Shown in pieces: positions 38,208-47,990 of a stretch of DNA of 64,000 nt. Location: positions 372,001 to 436,000 of the forward strand of contig VNWV01000004.1 in NCBI GenBank assembly GCA_009801085.1. The letters are read 5' to 3'. Position numbers and translations under genes: made by a program. Numbering within the stretch: the stretch's first letter is position 1; each line of letters starts with the position of its first letter. This DNA is from Lasiodiplodia sp. COLG20 (taxonomy: Eukaryota; Ascomycota; Dothideomycetes; Botryosphaeriales; Botryosphaeriaceae). The notes below the pieces were generated by a model, which had not been told where the DNA came from, searched no databases, and saw only the letters and a list, made by a program, of their open reading frames with translations.

Positions 38208-40333
38208 ATGTCCAGACCTTCCCTCCCGAGCCGGCCTTCTGGCGAATTCGGCGATGCCGCTCTGGGAGGAGCTCCCCAGCGCGCGAGCGCTCTGTCAACT
38301 CGCATTTCTAGCGTGTTGTCCGCCTCGTACGCCGACCTCGAGATCCGCGATGCTCTCGAGACTTTGGATGCTCGCGGCCTCAAGAACACCCAGGACATGC
38401 GCCGTCAGCTGAGGCTCGACGTGCAGCGCGACGTCATCCGCTGCAATGGCGACATCGTCCAGGATTTCGGCCGCGTCGCCGAGGTTACTACACTTCCCGG
38501 TCCTCCAGTCTGATCCCGTGCGCTGACCGTCGTCAGCAACTGCGCCGCGTTGGTACCGCGATTCAGGCCTTGAACAGGTGCTGCGCCGACATGAGGGCCC
38601 AGATCTCGTCCGCCAACAGCGAGACGAAGCCGATGCTGGACGAGGCCTCGACGCTGATGGGTCAAAAGGCCGATACGGAGAAGAAGCAGCGCCTGCTGGA
38701 AGCGCTGAAATCTCACTTCATCCTCTCGGACGAGCAGCTGTTTACCCTGACATCGACCACCGAGCCCGTCAACGACGAATTTTTCCAGCTTCTCACCAGG
38801 GTCAAGAAGATACATCACGACAGCCAGCTGCTCCTAGGCACCGAAGACCAGCGGCTGGGCCTGGAGATCCTGGAGCAGAGTTCGAAACAGCTGAGCTCCG
38901 CCTTCCAAAAGCTCTACCGATGGGTCCAGCGCGAGTTCAAGAGCTTGGACCTCGAGAACCCGCAGATCAGCGCTTCCATCCGCCGCGCGCTGCGCGTGCT
39001 CGCTGAGAGGCCCACCTTGTTCCAGAGTTGCCTGGATTTCTTCGCAGAGGCCCGAGAGCACACGCTGTCCGACGCCTTTTACAACGCTTTGACCGGAGCC
39101 GCCACCGACATCGGTTCCTCCACGGCCAAGCCGATCGAGTTTTACGCGCACGACCCGCTGCGCTACGTCGGCGACATGCTGGCCTGGGTCCACTCCACCA
39201 CTGTGTCGGAGCGTGAGGCTCTCGAGGTGCTCTTCATCTCGGAAGGAGACGAGATCTCGAAGAGCATCCAGCAGGGGCTTGAAAGCGAACCGTGGCTGCG
39301 CGTTGAAGGCGAGGAGGGAGAAGTGTTCGATGGGAAAAAGGCTCTGCATCAGCTCGTCAGCCGCGATCTCGCCGGCGTCGCGAGGTTGTTGAGGCAGCGG
39401 ACGGAGCAAGTCGTCCAGAGCCACGAGGACGCGGTCCTCGCCTTCAAGATTGCGAATCTGATCGGCTTTTACCACAACACCTTCTCAAAGCTCGTCGGCA
39501 CGGACTCGCCCATCCTGGATGTCCTCGCTGCTCTGGAAGAGTCGGCTCTGAGGCAGTTCCGGGCGAACATGCGGGACCACGTCGCCAGCGTCCAAAGCGA
39601 CCTGGCGATCGCGCCGGCGAACCTCGCGCCGCCCGATTTTCTCGACGAGGCACTCGAGATGCTCAAGGCGCTCCTCAAGAGCTACGACTCGTCCATGGCG
39701 GCGCTCGACAACCGCGAGAACGGGTTTCAGCCGGTCCTGGCAGAGGCTCTTGACCCCTTTCTCAACGGCTGCGAAAACCTCTACAAGAGGCTCCAGGAGC
39801 CCGACAACGATGTGTTTGCCATCAACTGCCTCCTCGCCGCGCGGTCGGTCTTGGAGGACTTTTCCTTTGTCAAGGAGAGGGTTGAGGAGATGGACGGCAC
39901 GATGCGGGAACACAAATCGAAACTGGTGGCCTCCCAGCACAGATATTTCTTGCACACGTCGGGACTTTACCCGCTAAAGGCTATACTGTCCGAGCTGTCC
40001 GAGTCCGAGGAAGACCTGAAGTCGATCCCTCAGCTGCCTCCGTTCAAGCCAGAAACCCTGGTGAACGCGGGAGGCCAGCTGGACGACTTCCTACCCTCTG
40101 CGCTGATGGATGCGATGGACAATATTAAACGGCTACGGGACGCGAGGATGGTCCAAGAGATCACAGAGGCGGCTGCGGAGCAGTTCTGCGAAGATTTTGA
40201 ATTCGTCGAGAATCGGATCCTGGCGGCAGACGAGGTGAGGGTGATCGAGAATGGCGCAGAGGAAGCGCCCGCTCCGAGCCTGAGGGATCTCTTCCCTCGC
40301 ACGAGTGGGGAAATTAGAGTGCTGCTGAGCTAG
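38208..40333 (+). CDS. COG6: Conserved oligomeric Golgi complex subunit 6
   Basis: A tethering-complex subunit (lobe B) for retrograde intra-Golgi vesicles. Exon 1 (38208-38483) and exon 2 (38537-40333) give 690 residues, as in other fungi. Landmarks are the N-terminal coiled-coil region [20 protein letters not shown] and [18 protein letters not shown], then the junction [36 protein letters not shown] and [16 protein letters not shown], all typical of Cog6, follow. The rest is helical. The intron donor GTTACT is not canonical at +3 to +6, but it has a GCTGAC branch site and keeps phase. It is divergent from ATG9 and convergent with the BolA gene, 116 bp apart. Confidence 0.95.
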
Positions 40334-40449
40334 CTGGTGATACCCTCAAAAGAATCAATTTGCGCCCGAGATCATTTGCCCATGTACTTCGTTAAGACTC
40401 GCGTCATATATGTTACACCGTCTAGCCCCCTTTCCTTCCTACCAGAGGA

Positions 40450-40780
40450 TCAAGCCTGGGCCTTCTTCTTCTCCCACTCCTCGGGGGTGTGGCACTTGGG
40501 AGTCCAGGCGTGGATGGCGGCAATCTGCTCCTTCAATGCGGCGTTGACAAGGCGATGGCGGGCAAGCGTCGTCTTCTTTTCGAACTGCGGGGACACGATG
40601 ATGGCCTCGAACATTTGGCCGCAGCCGCCTGGCGGGGACGCGATCAGGTGAGAAACTGCGCGGGCGAAGGGCGTTCGGGCGCATACCTGATAGGTCGGCT
40701 ATCTCGACGTGGACGGCGCCGACTTTCTCCTCCAGGGCCGCCTTTAGCGACTCGGGGGTGACTCCAGAATTGGCGCTCAT
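40450..40780 (-). CDS. BOL2: BolA-family protein (cytosolic BolA2/Fra2 type)
   Basis: Partner of monothiol glutaredoxins in Fe-S cluster transfer and iron sensing. Two exons (40780-40687 and 40628-40450) give 90 residues, the full size of the domain. The N-terminus has no presequence, which points to the cytosolic/nuclear type. The conserved [18 protein letters not shown] contains the cysteine that helps bind the shared cluster. [19 protein letters not shown] supplies the invariant RHR..V and His. The tail [11 protein letters not shown] is standard. It is head-to-head with NIF3 at 244 bp and tail-to-tail with COG6. Mitochondrial BolA1/3 types are less likely because the start lacks a targeting segment. 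Confidence 0.93.
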
Positions 40781-41024
40781 GGCGGGTGACGTAGTGGTCG
40801 CAATGCGAGGCGGGACGGGGGAATGGGTGTAGAGGGAGGGGCGGATCAGATAATGCAGCGGGGAGGAAAAGCTGGGCAGGACGAACCCCGCTGACGTGAA
40901 GTGCCGTGCACGATTCGCACAGGGATCCGACCAGCCCTTATCGGTGCCCGCGCATTTTGAAGCTCCGACGCCATCATCACCTCCAGCATTGATGTTTGCT
41001 GCCACATTGAGACGGTCGTCTAAG
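40781..41024. promoter_or_regulatory. 244-bp divergent promoter region, BolA / NIF3
   Basis: The shortest head-to-head spacer in the window. No gene is inside. A shared promoter is likely from the distance alone. Confidence 0.55.
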
Positions 41025-42419
41025 ATGAGCTCCACCGTCACCTCCGCGCCCTTCTCAAGGGCCGTGGTCAATGCCATGCGCAAGCTGTACGTCACATGAC
41101 GACGACCGTCCGACTGAGCTGTGCTGACACGGTGCTGCCAGCTACCCCGAGGCGCTGGCCGACAAGAGTTGGGACAACACCGGGCGTTCGTCTGCGGCTT
41201 TCAGAGTACCAGATCCCTCCCAATGCTGATGCCGTGCAGTGCTCCTTGAGGCGCCCTTCGACCCCCTCAGGCGCAACAAGAACTCGGTCCTCCTCGCCGT
41301 CGATTTGACCCGCGCCGTTGCGGACGAGGCCATTGAGCAAAACGCATCCATAGTCGTGGCCTACCGTCAGCCCTATCCGATCCGCACCGTCTCCGCGCAG
41401 TGGCTGACAGATCTCAAGCGTAGATCCAATCATCTTTAGAGGCCTCAAGTCGTTGACTCTCGCCAACAGCCAGCAGCAGTCCTTGCTTCGGTTGGCCGCA
41501 AAGGGCATCAGCGTAATCCTATCCTACCATCGCCATTTCACGCACGCGCGCTGACGGCGATTTCAAGGTCTACTGCCCCCACACAGCCGTGGATGCCGCG
41601 CCCGGTGGCCTGGGCGACTGGCTTGCAGATGTCGCGACCGGGAGCCTGGTCGACGCTTCGGAGCAGTCCTCGCTCAAGAGCGCCCAACCTTCACCTCTGC
41701 CGGCAGGATCGTCTGAGCAGGCCGATCCTTTCGTGGATAAGAGGCCGTTGTACATGCTGCGGCACCACCCCTCGCAGAGCGGAAGCTCTCTGAGCATCAA
41801 AGACCTGAGACTGTATGCTCGCTCGTTCCGTAGTGCGGTCGTGATTTCTGACGCTTTTCACAGTGGAAAGACGGTGCACACCCGCCAGGTGATCACCCCT
41901 GTGACTGGCGTTCCGGGAGTCGAGGGCGCCGGCATGGGCCGCATCGTGCGCTTCGAGACGCCTCAGGCACTGACTTCCATCATCGAGCGCATCGGTCAAG
42001 GCTTGGGCGACCCCAAAGGATTCCCCATTGCCATTCCTCAGGGCAGCTCGGTCAACGACATCAAGGTGTCGAGCATAGGCATCTGCGCCGGCAGCGGTGG
42101 TTCGCTGTTCTCGGGCATCGATGTGGATCTGCTCTTCACCGGCGAGCTTTCTCACCACGAGGCGCTCGCCGCCATCGAGAAGGGCCAGGTCGTCATCACT
42201 CTGTTCCACTCAAACACCGAGAGGGGCTTCCTGCACAGCGTCATGAAGGACCAACTACTGGAGATGATCCGGGACGAGTGGGATTACCTCAGGGCGGAAG
42301 AGAAGGGGAAGCCAGGCTTGGACGACAAGGAGATTGAGGCCCTAGACGACGAGTCGATTACGGTGGAAGTGAGCGAAAGGGACAGGGATCCCTACGGAAT
42401 CATCATTGCGCAGGAGTAG
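41025..42419 (+). CDS. NIF3: NIF3/DUF34-family metal-binding protein (GTP cyclohydrolase 1 type 2-like)
   Basis: A widely conserved protein with a di-metal site and no settled cellular role; the enzyme name is an automatic database label. Five exons (41025-41086, 41142-41185, 41240-41365, 41424-41512, 41568-42419) give 390 residues. The conserved order is YPEALADKSWDNTGLLLEAP, NSVLLAVDLTRAVADEAIEQ, then VVAYHPIIFRGLKSLTLANS, VYCPHTAVDAAPGGLGDWLA, and near the end CAGSGGSLFSGIDVDLLFTG with HHEALAAIEKGQ. Histidines in AYHP, CPHT and the late GELSHHEALA are likely metal ligands. Two of the four introns have odd donors (GTTCGT, GTCAGC), but all phases agree and the junctions rebuild conserved motifs. 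Confidence 0.93.
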
Positions 42420-42724
42420 TGATGGCAGGCACCGCGGAGTTGCGTGCCACCACAGACTTTTGCAGGGCATCAAGAGGGAACTGCTGCGTACGTGACATAA
42501 AAAAGTAGATTTATTAAGTCGCAGAATGGCAAAGCTGCGCGGTGTGTAGAGCTCCGTCAAGCTGTCTGAGGTGGTGGTCGGGGGCTCGCTTATCGCTTAT
42601 CGCGCGGGCGATACACTGGCCCGCAAAATTCGAAATAGCGAGCGCCTCAACGACGACACACGCCTGTAGCCGCGACCGACAACCTTACCTCCGTCCCTCC
42701 CACGAACCCACCCACGCATCAAAA
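42420..42724. promoter_or_regulatory. NIF3 3' flank and RPS28 promoter
   Basis: 305 bp. The final 100 bp before the RPS28 ATG is C/A-rich (CCTCCGTCCCTCCCACG), like the leaders of fungal ribosomal protein genes. No TATA box is seen. Confidence 0.5.
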
Positions 42725-43142
42725 ATGGAATCCGCCAAGGTCCCCGTCAAGCTCGTCAAGGTCACCCGCGTGCTCGGCCGCACCGGTAAGCTCGGCACAC
42801 GGAGAGGAGGATGAAGAAGCGCCGTCGATGCTGACGGTATGCGATTTTGCAGGCTCTCGCGGTGGTGTGACTCAGGTCCGCGTCGAGTTCATGGACGACA
42901 CCGTAAGTTTGCGCGCGAAATGATACTCTTTGCGACTCGAGAGGCTAACAGCAAGCTTGCAGACCCGTAGCATCATCCGCAACGTCAAGGGTCCCGGTGA
43001 GCAACTACCCAGCGCGCGATTCGAAGCGATTTCCGCACTCGAAAAAATCGAGCAAAACTGACGTTTTCCGCGCTCCGCAGTCCGTGAGAACGACATCCTC
43101 TGCCTCCTCGAGTCCGAGCGTGAGGCCAGGAGGCTGCGCTAA
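42725..43142 (+). CDS. RPS28: 40S ribosomal protein S28 (eS28)
   Basis: A small subunit protein near the mRNA exit channel. Four exons (42725-42785, 42853-42902, 42963-42996, 43081-43142) give exactly 68 residues, the usual eS28 length. The sequence covers KVPVKLVKVTRVLGRTGSRG, then GVTQVRVEFMDDTTRSIIRN, and ends GPVRENDILCLLESEREARR plus LR. Three introns in a 207-nt coding sequence is intron-dense but common for ribosomal protein genes in filamentous fungi. All donors are canonical (GTAAGC, GTAAGT, GTGAGC). The third intron, of 84 nt, was checked for snoRNA boxes and none was convincing. Confidence 0.97.
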
Positions 43143-43868
43143 GTGGTTTAGCCACCACTTGGCTGGGGAAGGGAGAGAGCGGGCAAGGACGGATGAAAAA
43201 ATTCATGGGTTTCTCCTCGATGAGAACAGTTGGGCTGTGAGGAACACGATGGCGTGGGCAACGGTCACGATACCATTCCGAGGGATGCCAGGATAACGTT
43301 ACGGCTTTCTGGCAGCTGTCCTGAAAGGCTGGAAGATTTGTTCCATAGGTGTTCAATGGCCACCTTTTCCAGCGTCCAGATCTTGATTCTCGCTCGCCCT
43401 TTTTTACTCTCGGATTTGCCGCCCATAACGTCCGGAACGTCGGCTTTTCGCGATGCCAGAAGGAATACGAAAGCTTGCCTGTCCTCCATTTACGTGGGGT
43501 TACGAAATCGAGGTGGACATTGTTCGGTATCCATGCCCCTCTGGTGCATATCTATGAAACCATTCCGTTTCCCAGCTCTGATCACCTCTTATTGAAAGCC
43601 TGCGCCTGCACGATTTCGCGCAGTCTACCGCTTATGCACTTCGAACAGTACCCGGCCCTCGTGCACGTTCAGCCTAGAAATATCGAATCTATTATTCATT
43701 TCTACTCAATATTCATTTGATGGTCGTAAGCTCCGCTATATATGCACCGCTAAATCGCTATGCTCGCCAGAGAGAAAAAACATCCAAACGCCGTTCTATG
43801 TCTCGTGATGCAGTTAAACAAAAAGCAGATGCGACGCGATCTCCGGACCGTGGAAGCGCAGGAGACCA
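43143..43868. other. Convergent gap, RPS28 / allantoinase
   Basis: 726 bp between two 3' ends. Open frames run through parts of it on both strands but have no recognisable content. Unlike other convergent gaps here it is not strongly AT-rich. Confidence 0.45.
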
Positions 43869-45468
43869 CTACGCAACTTCTTCGACCATGTGCTTGCGCG
43901 GCTCGAGAAGCAGCCTTCCAGTCGGACCAGACTTCTCGACGAACCCGTCGGTCCTAGTGAAGATCTTCTGACCGCGCAGCCACGTCTCGGCGACGACGCC
44001 GCGCAGCGTCTTGTGCTCGTACGGCGAGCACTTGTTGCGGAACAGCATGGTGCTGGGCTCGACGACGAAGGTGGCCTCGTCGTCGAAGACGGCGATGTCG
44101 CCGTCGAAGCCGACGCCCAGGTCGCCCTTGGTGTCCTCCAGACCGACCTGCTTGGCGGTGTTCTTGCAGCACCACCTGACGACGTCCTCGATGGTGATGT
44201 TGCGGTCCTTGGCCTCGGTCCACAGGATGCTCAGGCCCAGGCCGACGCTGCTGATGCCGCCCCAGGCGCTGAAGAAGTCGCCGTCGGCGCCGTCGACGTT
44301 GTGCGGGTCGGTGCAGCCCAGCTCGGCCAGCTTGGCGGGCAGCAGCTTGAGGTCTGGCGTGCACGGCGAGTGGTCCGACACGATGGTCTTGATGATGCTG
44401 TCGTTGGGGCGCGTCAGCTCGGTCCACAGGCCGTCCTGGTTCGACTGCTCGCGGATCGGCGGGCAGCACTTGTGGCGCGTGTCGCCCTCCTTGACCGACT
44501 CGGCGGCCAGGCTGAGGTAGTGGAAGCACGTCTCGGCCGTGATCTTGACGCCCTTGGCACGTGCCTCCCGCAGCATCGGAATGGCTTGGATGGCCGAGAG
44601 GTGCACGATGTGCAAGTCGAGCTCGGGGGCGAGGGAGGCGAGGGAGAGGATTTCGGCAATGGCGTACGTCTCGAACGAAGGGGGGCGCGAGTCCAGGAAG
44701 GTCTGGTAGGTGGTCAGAGGCCCGGAAGGCTGGAGAGGCGGCTCCGAGGCTTGGACGTCGTCGCCGACGGAGGCGGTGATGGGAGGGATCATCTCGGCGT
44801 GGAACATGACCGTGGTGGGCTCGTCGGCCAGCTCGGCCAACACCTTTCTGATATCGGCAGACGCGACGGCCGGGAACTCGTCAACCTAGATTATCGTCAG
44901 CAAGAACGTCCTGGAAGGAAGATGGATACGGCAGACTCACTCCACTCTCGATGAGGAAACCCTTGAAGCCCCTCACGCCAGCCTTGACGAGCGCCTTCAA
45001 CTCCTGGTCATTACCCGGGATGATGCCGCCATAGAAGCCGACGTCCACCCAACACTTGCCCTGAGCGGCATCGACCTTGGTCTTCAAGTTCTCGACGGTC
45101 GTGGTAGGCGGGATGGCATTGAGCGGCATGTCAACGACGGTGGTCACGCCGCCAAAGGCGGCGGCACGAGTGCCGGTCCAGAAGCCCTCCCATTCGGTGC
45201 GGCCGGGCTCGTTCAGGTGCACGTGGGCATCGACGAGGCCGGGAAGTAGGATCTTGGGGGAGTAGTCGACATAAGGAGTCCCAGCAGGAAAATCCGAGGG
45301 CGGCAGGACGGAGTGGAAGATTGACGTGATCTTTCCGGTGATGGTAGAGACAACGATGGTCGCTTCGGTGAGACGGCCGGACACCACGGCGCGGGACGAG
45401 GCTATGACCGTGATGGGAGGCACCTGGGAAGAGGCGGCGGGGGGAGCTTCGGTGGCGTGCGGGGCCAT
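43869..45468 (-). CDS. DAL1: Allantoinase, purine catabolism
   Basis: Hydrolyses allantoin to allantoate so purines can serve as nitrogen source. Two exons (45468-44941 and 44885-43869) give 514 residues. It is an amidohydrolase: metal ligands His82 and His84 in [17 protein letters not shown], bridging carbamylated Lys169 in [11 protein letters not shown], and further ligands in MFHAEM and [10 protein letters not shown]. Asp is present in [26 protein letters not shown] and the C-terminal barrel cap are as expected. It is not dihydroorotase, because the allantoinase-type [11 protein letters not shown] is intact. Three GATA sites lie 98-276 bp upstream of the ATG, fitting control by an AreA/Nit2-type nitrogen regulator. 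The Dal5-type permease in this window is 42 kb away, so the two are not clustered. Confidence 0.96.
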
Positions 45469-45564
45469 GATGGATTACGAGTCAAGGAAGGACGCGGTTG
45501 CAAAGGACACAGGGCTAGTTCGGCGGGAGGGTCGTAATCAGGATTTCCAGGGTCTCAGGGCCAA

Positions 45565-45571
45565 AGATAAG
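45565..45571 (+). promoter_or_regulatory. GATA-factor site 1 upstream of allantoinase (AGATAAG)
   Basis: A perfect HGATAR core about 98 bp before the allantoinase ATG. It lies about 13 bp from site 2; closely spaced pairs bind AreA/Nit2 best. Confidence 0.6.
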
Positions 45572-45583
45572 GTCACCGCAGGG

Positions 45584-45590
45584 CTGATAA
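45584..45590 (+). promoter_or_regulatory. GATA-factor site 2 upstream of allantoinase (CTGATAA)
   Basis: A second HGATAR core, same orientation as site 1, about 116 bp before the ATG. Confidence 0.6.
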
Positions 45591-45736
45591 CGACGGTGAC
45601 AGAGGAAGGAGGGAGAATAAAAAAGAGAGCAAAGCGGTGTGGAGAACAAAGGCGGAGGCAAAGGCGGAGAGAGAGCGCAGTGGGCTGAAATAAAGGGCGG
45701 ACCAAGAGGCGGGCAAACCTGGGGTACGGCGAGGGT

Positions 45737-45744
45737 CTTATCAA
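45737..45744 (-). promoter_or_regulatory. GATA-factor site 3 upstream of allantoinase (TTGATAAG)
   Basis: CTTATCAA on the plus strand gives TTGATAAG on the gene strand, about 270 bp before the ATG. Confidence 0.5.
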
Positions 45745-46857
45745 TGCTACGATGTCCCCAGCCATATTTGGCAATTGTCAGATTGGCTCAGCGGGACCGA
45801 CCGGTGCCGACGGTGATCCCACCGGACTGGCTCGAAAAAAAAAGCAGCAGCGGACCCATCGTGCTCGGCGCAATGACGGGGCAGCGGCGGCAGCACTCAT
45901 CGTGGGCCGGCTGGGCTGGTGTGGAGCGAGGCGTATTACTCGATAGAAATGGCGGAACCCCTATCGGCGGCAATAACGGTGCAGAAAGGGCCAGCCCTGC
46001 CGGCGCGCTGCCCTGGCGCTAGGCAATCTTTCGGAGGCCCAAACACCGCCGGACGCTTCCGTCGACGCCTCCACCACCGCTGCCGCCGCCTTCGAAGCCG
46101 TCCTGCGTGATTCCCGGGGCCTCACCGTGCCTGGCTGCTCGCCGTGGTCGAGCGTCGACGAAGCGTGCGCGACACCACAACCACCGCTGCCGCGCATCAC
46201 GGGCCTTGGCACGCCTCGCCGACCCATCGTTCCACCGGCGCCGTCTCATCGCATTCTCATCGAGTAATGGAAACCACTGGCTCCTGGCTTATCACCACCG
46301 CCGACCAGAACCACCCCTCCTCTTGCCCGCACTTTTTCCTGCTCTGCTGCAGCTTCGTCAGCTCCTCCGCCTATTTCTCATCGACCGCCTGCCGCGCTTG
46401 CGCGCCCCCTCCCAGCGATCGCACCGTTGCACCCCGCCACGTCACTTTTTCTTGATGCAACCAGAAGTGAGGGAGAAGGGGCGATGCACTCCGCTTTCGT
46501 GGCGTTTCACCGGCCGGTCGACTGCTGTTTTCCGTCACAAGGCGGGGATGGCGCCGCGCGCGACGAGAGGATTTGGACCGGGTGCATCTCCGCAGACGGT
46601 CTTCTAGCCAGCGCTGGCGTACGCACGGCGTGGAGGTTCGGCGAGAGGAGCGTCTCTCGTCGCTCGAGTGCACCTTTGCCTTCCTTAGCTGGTAGGCGGC
46701 ATGGCCATCAACTAACCGAAAGAAGAAAATAGATGTAGCATTGACTCGATTAATGGGGTAAGACGCGGTTTCTGACTCTCTCTGCAGCTGACATCGCAGC
46801 TCCTCTGACTCTATCCCCCAGCTCTTGTATTTCTACCCCTCTTTGAGACGGCAACGT

Positions 46858-47665
46858 TCAGAGATACTTCTTCTCGATCTTTCCCGATAGGCTTTCCGGC
46901 ACTTCTCTCCCGCGCAGGCCCCCGCCCTGCTGAAAACGCTCCTGGAGTGCCGTCAAGGGCGATAGGAAAAAGGCGCCTAAGACGCAGAAGAAGGTTGCTG
47001 CAAACTGAAACATCCATACGAACAAAAAACCACCGAACCAGACGAAACGCACAAACTCGTTCGTCTGGTAGAGGTCGTTCTGCGCGGTAATGTAGTACTT
47101 ACCCCGCCCGCCTTCGTCGCCGCCGTCTTCGCCCGCGTCATCGGCTGCCACGACGTGGGTGAGGTGCAGCACCGTGACGAGGGACGCAGGGGCTGAGTAG
47201 AAGGGAATGAGCCAGATGCGAAAGACTTGCGAGATGTGGACGTAAAGGATGAGGTTGGTCTGGTCGAAAGCTGTGCGCAACGATGGAAGTTAGCTCAAGA
47301 TGGTCGCGCTTTGATCACGCAATAATAGCGCCCGGCTCAACTACCGAGAGCTTGCATGTGGTCGCGTTACCAGGGGGGGCCGTCATACCAACCGAGTTGA
47401 CTCTCAGGTCGATCCTTGGACTCATAATCTTGTACCACCGGTAGATGGCTAGGATGAGGGCGCGCGAGTTGCTGAACTTGCCTGTGCGGCAGAAGGGATG
47501 CGTGAACGAGGCATTGCGCGTGAAGTACTTTTCGATCGCTGCCCGCTGGGTATGCGGCGGCGTTTGCGTGAGAAGATGGATCACGTGGGGAATATCTTGC
47601 TCTGCACCGCGTTCTGTTAGCCGGAGTTTCGATTGCGTGCGGCTCGTTTTACCTGGATTCTCCAT
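46858..47665 (-). CDS. NTF2-like (SigF-like) domain protein with C-terminal membrane segment
   Basis: Three exons (47665-47653, 47601-47389, 47270-46858) give 212 residues. The first exon encodes only MENP plus one base. The N-terminal half reads EQDIPHVIHLLTQTPPHTQR, YFTRNASFTHPFCRTG and ILAIYRWYKIMSPRIDLRVN, then FDQTNLILYVHISQVFRIWL. This is the cone-shaped NTF2-like fold seen in a conserved filamentous-fungal family annotated as SigF-like. After a nine-residue acidic/Gly insert, YQTNEFVRFVWFGGFLFVWM begins a hydrophobic helix, and the end is basic (KIEKKYL). No catalytic residues are claimed; function is unknown. The in-frame first intron could be missed, but splicing gives MENPEQDIPHVIHLL, the family start. 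Confidence 0.88.
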
Positions 47666-47990
47666 TGTTGTCGAGGGTTGCGACGTGAGGGCGAAAGTCG
47701 GTACTGGCGAAGCTCAATGTGAAGCCCTGCGATCGCTTCCTTGGACGCTGATGCCGCGCAAGCCGTCGCGCAGGCTAACAGGAGACGAGGTTGACGTCAT
47801 GGACCGGCCACCCACCCGTTTTCACATGCGTGAAAGCCTTTCACATCTGTGCATGAAAGAAGGCTTGTTTCATATGTACAGGCTGAAGATCTACGTTCTG
47901 TGCTCTATCACCCGGCGCCAAGCTCCATTACAAAGGCAGCTAATTGATTATACGAATACAGTCATGAGATGAAGCCACGCCCCTCGCCTT
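47666..47990. other. Short intergenic region, NTF2-like gene 5' flank / TM9 gene 3' flank
   Basis: 325 bp. A short inverted arrangement (tttcacatgcgtgaaagcctttcacatctgtgcatgaaag) is visible at about 47820-47860. No gene was found. Confidence 0.45.

Larger units (their letters stand above)
45469..46857. other. Intergenic region upstream of allantoinase
   Basis: 1.4 kb without a credible gene. The part next to allantoinase carries the three GATA sites. The remainder is GC-rich, with short overlapping open frames on both strands that lack family features. Confidence 0.5.

Noticed and set aside
42786..43080. snoRNA in RPS28 introns
   Set aside because: Weak C- and D-box-like words occur, but spacing and terminal stem are wrong and the introns are only 60-84 nt.
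43890..44954. 354-codon open frame antisense to allantoinase
   Set aside because: Sense strand has a complete allantoinase with metal ligands. The antisense frame is low-complexity Ala/Gly/Val/Asp.
46107..46607. 166-codon open frame upstream of allantoinase
   Set aside because: Amino-acid make-up is Arg/His/Ser/Pro noise and overlaps similar frames in other registers. No domain.
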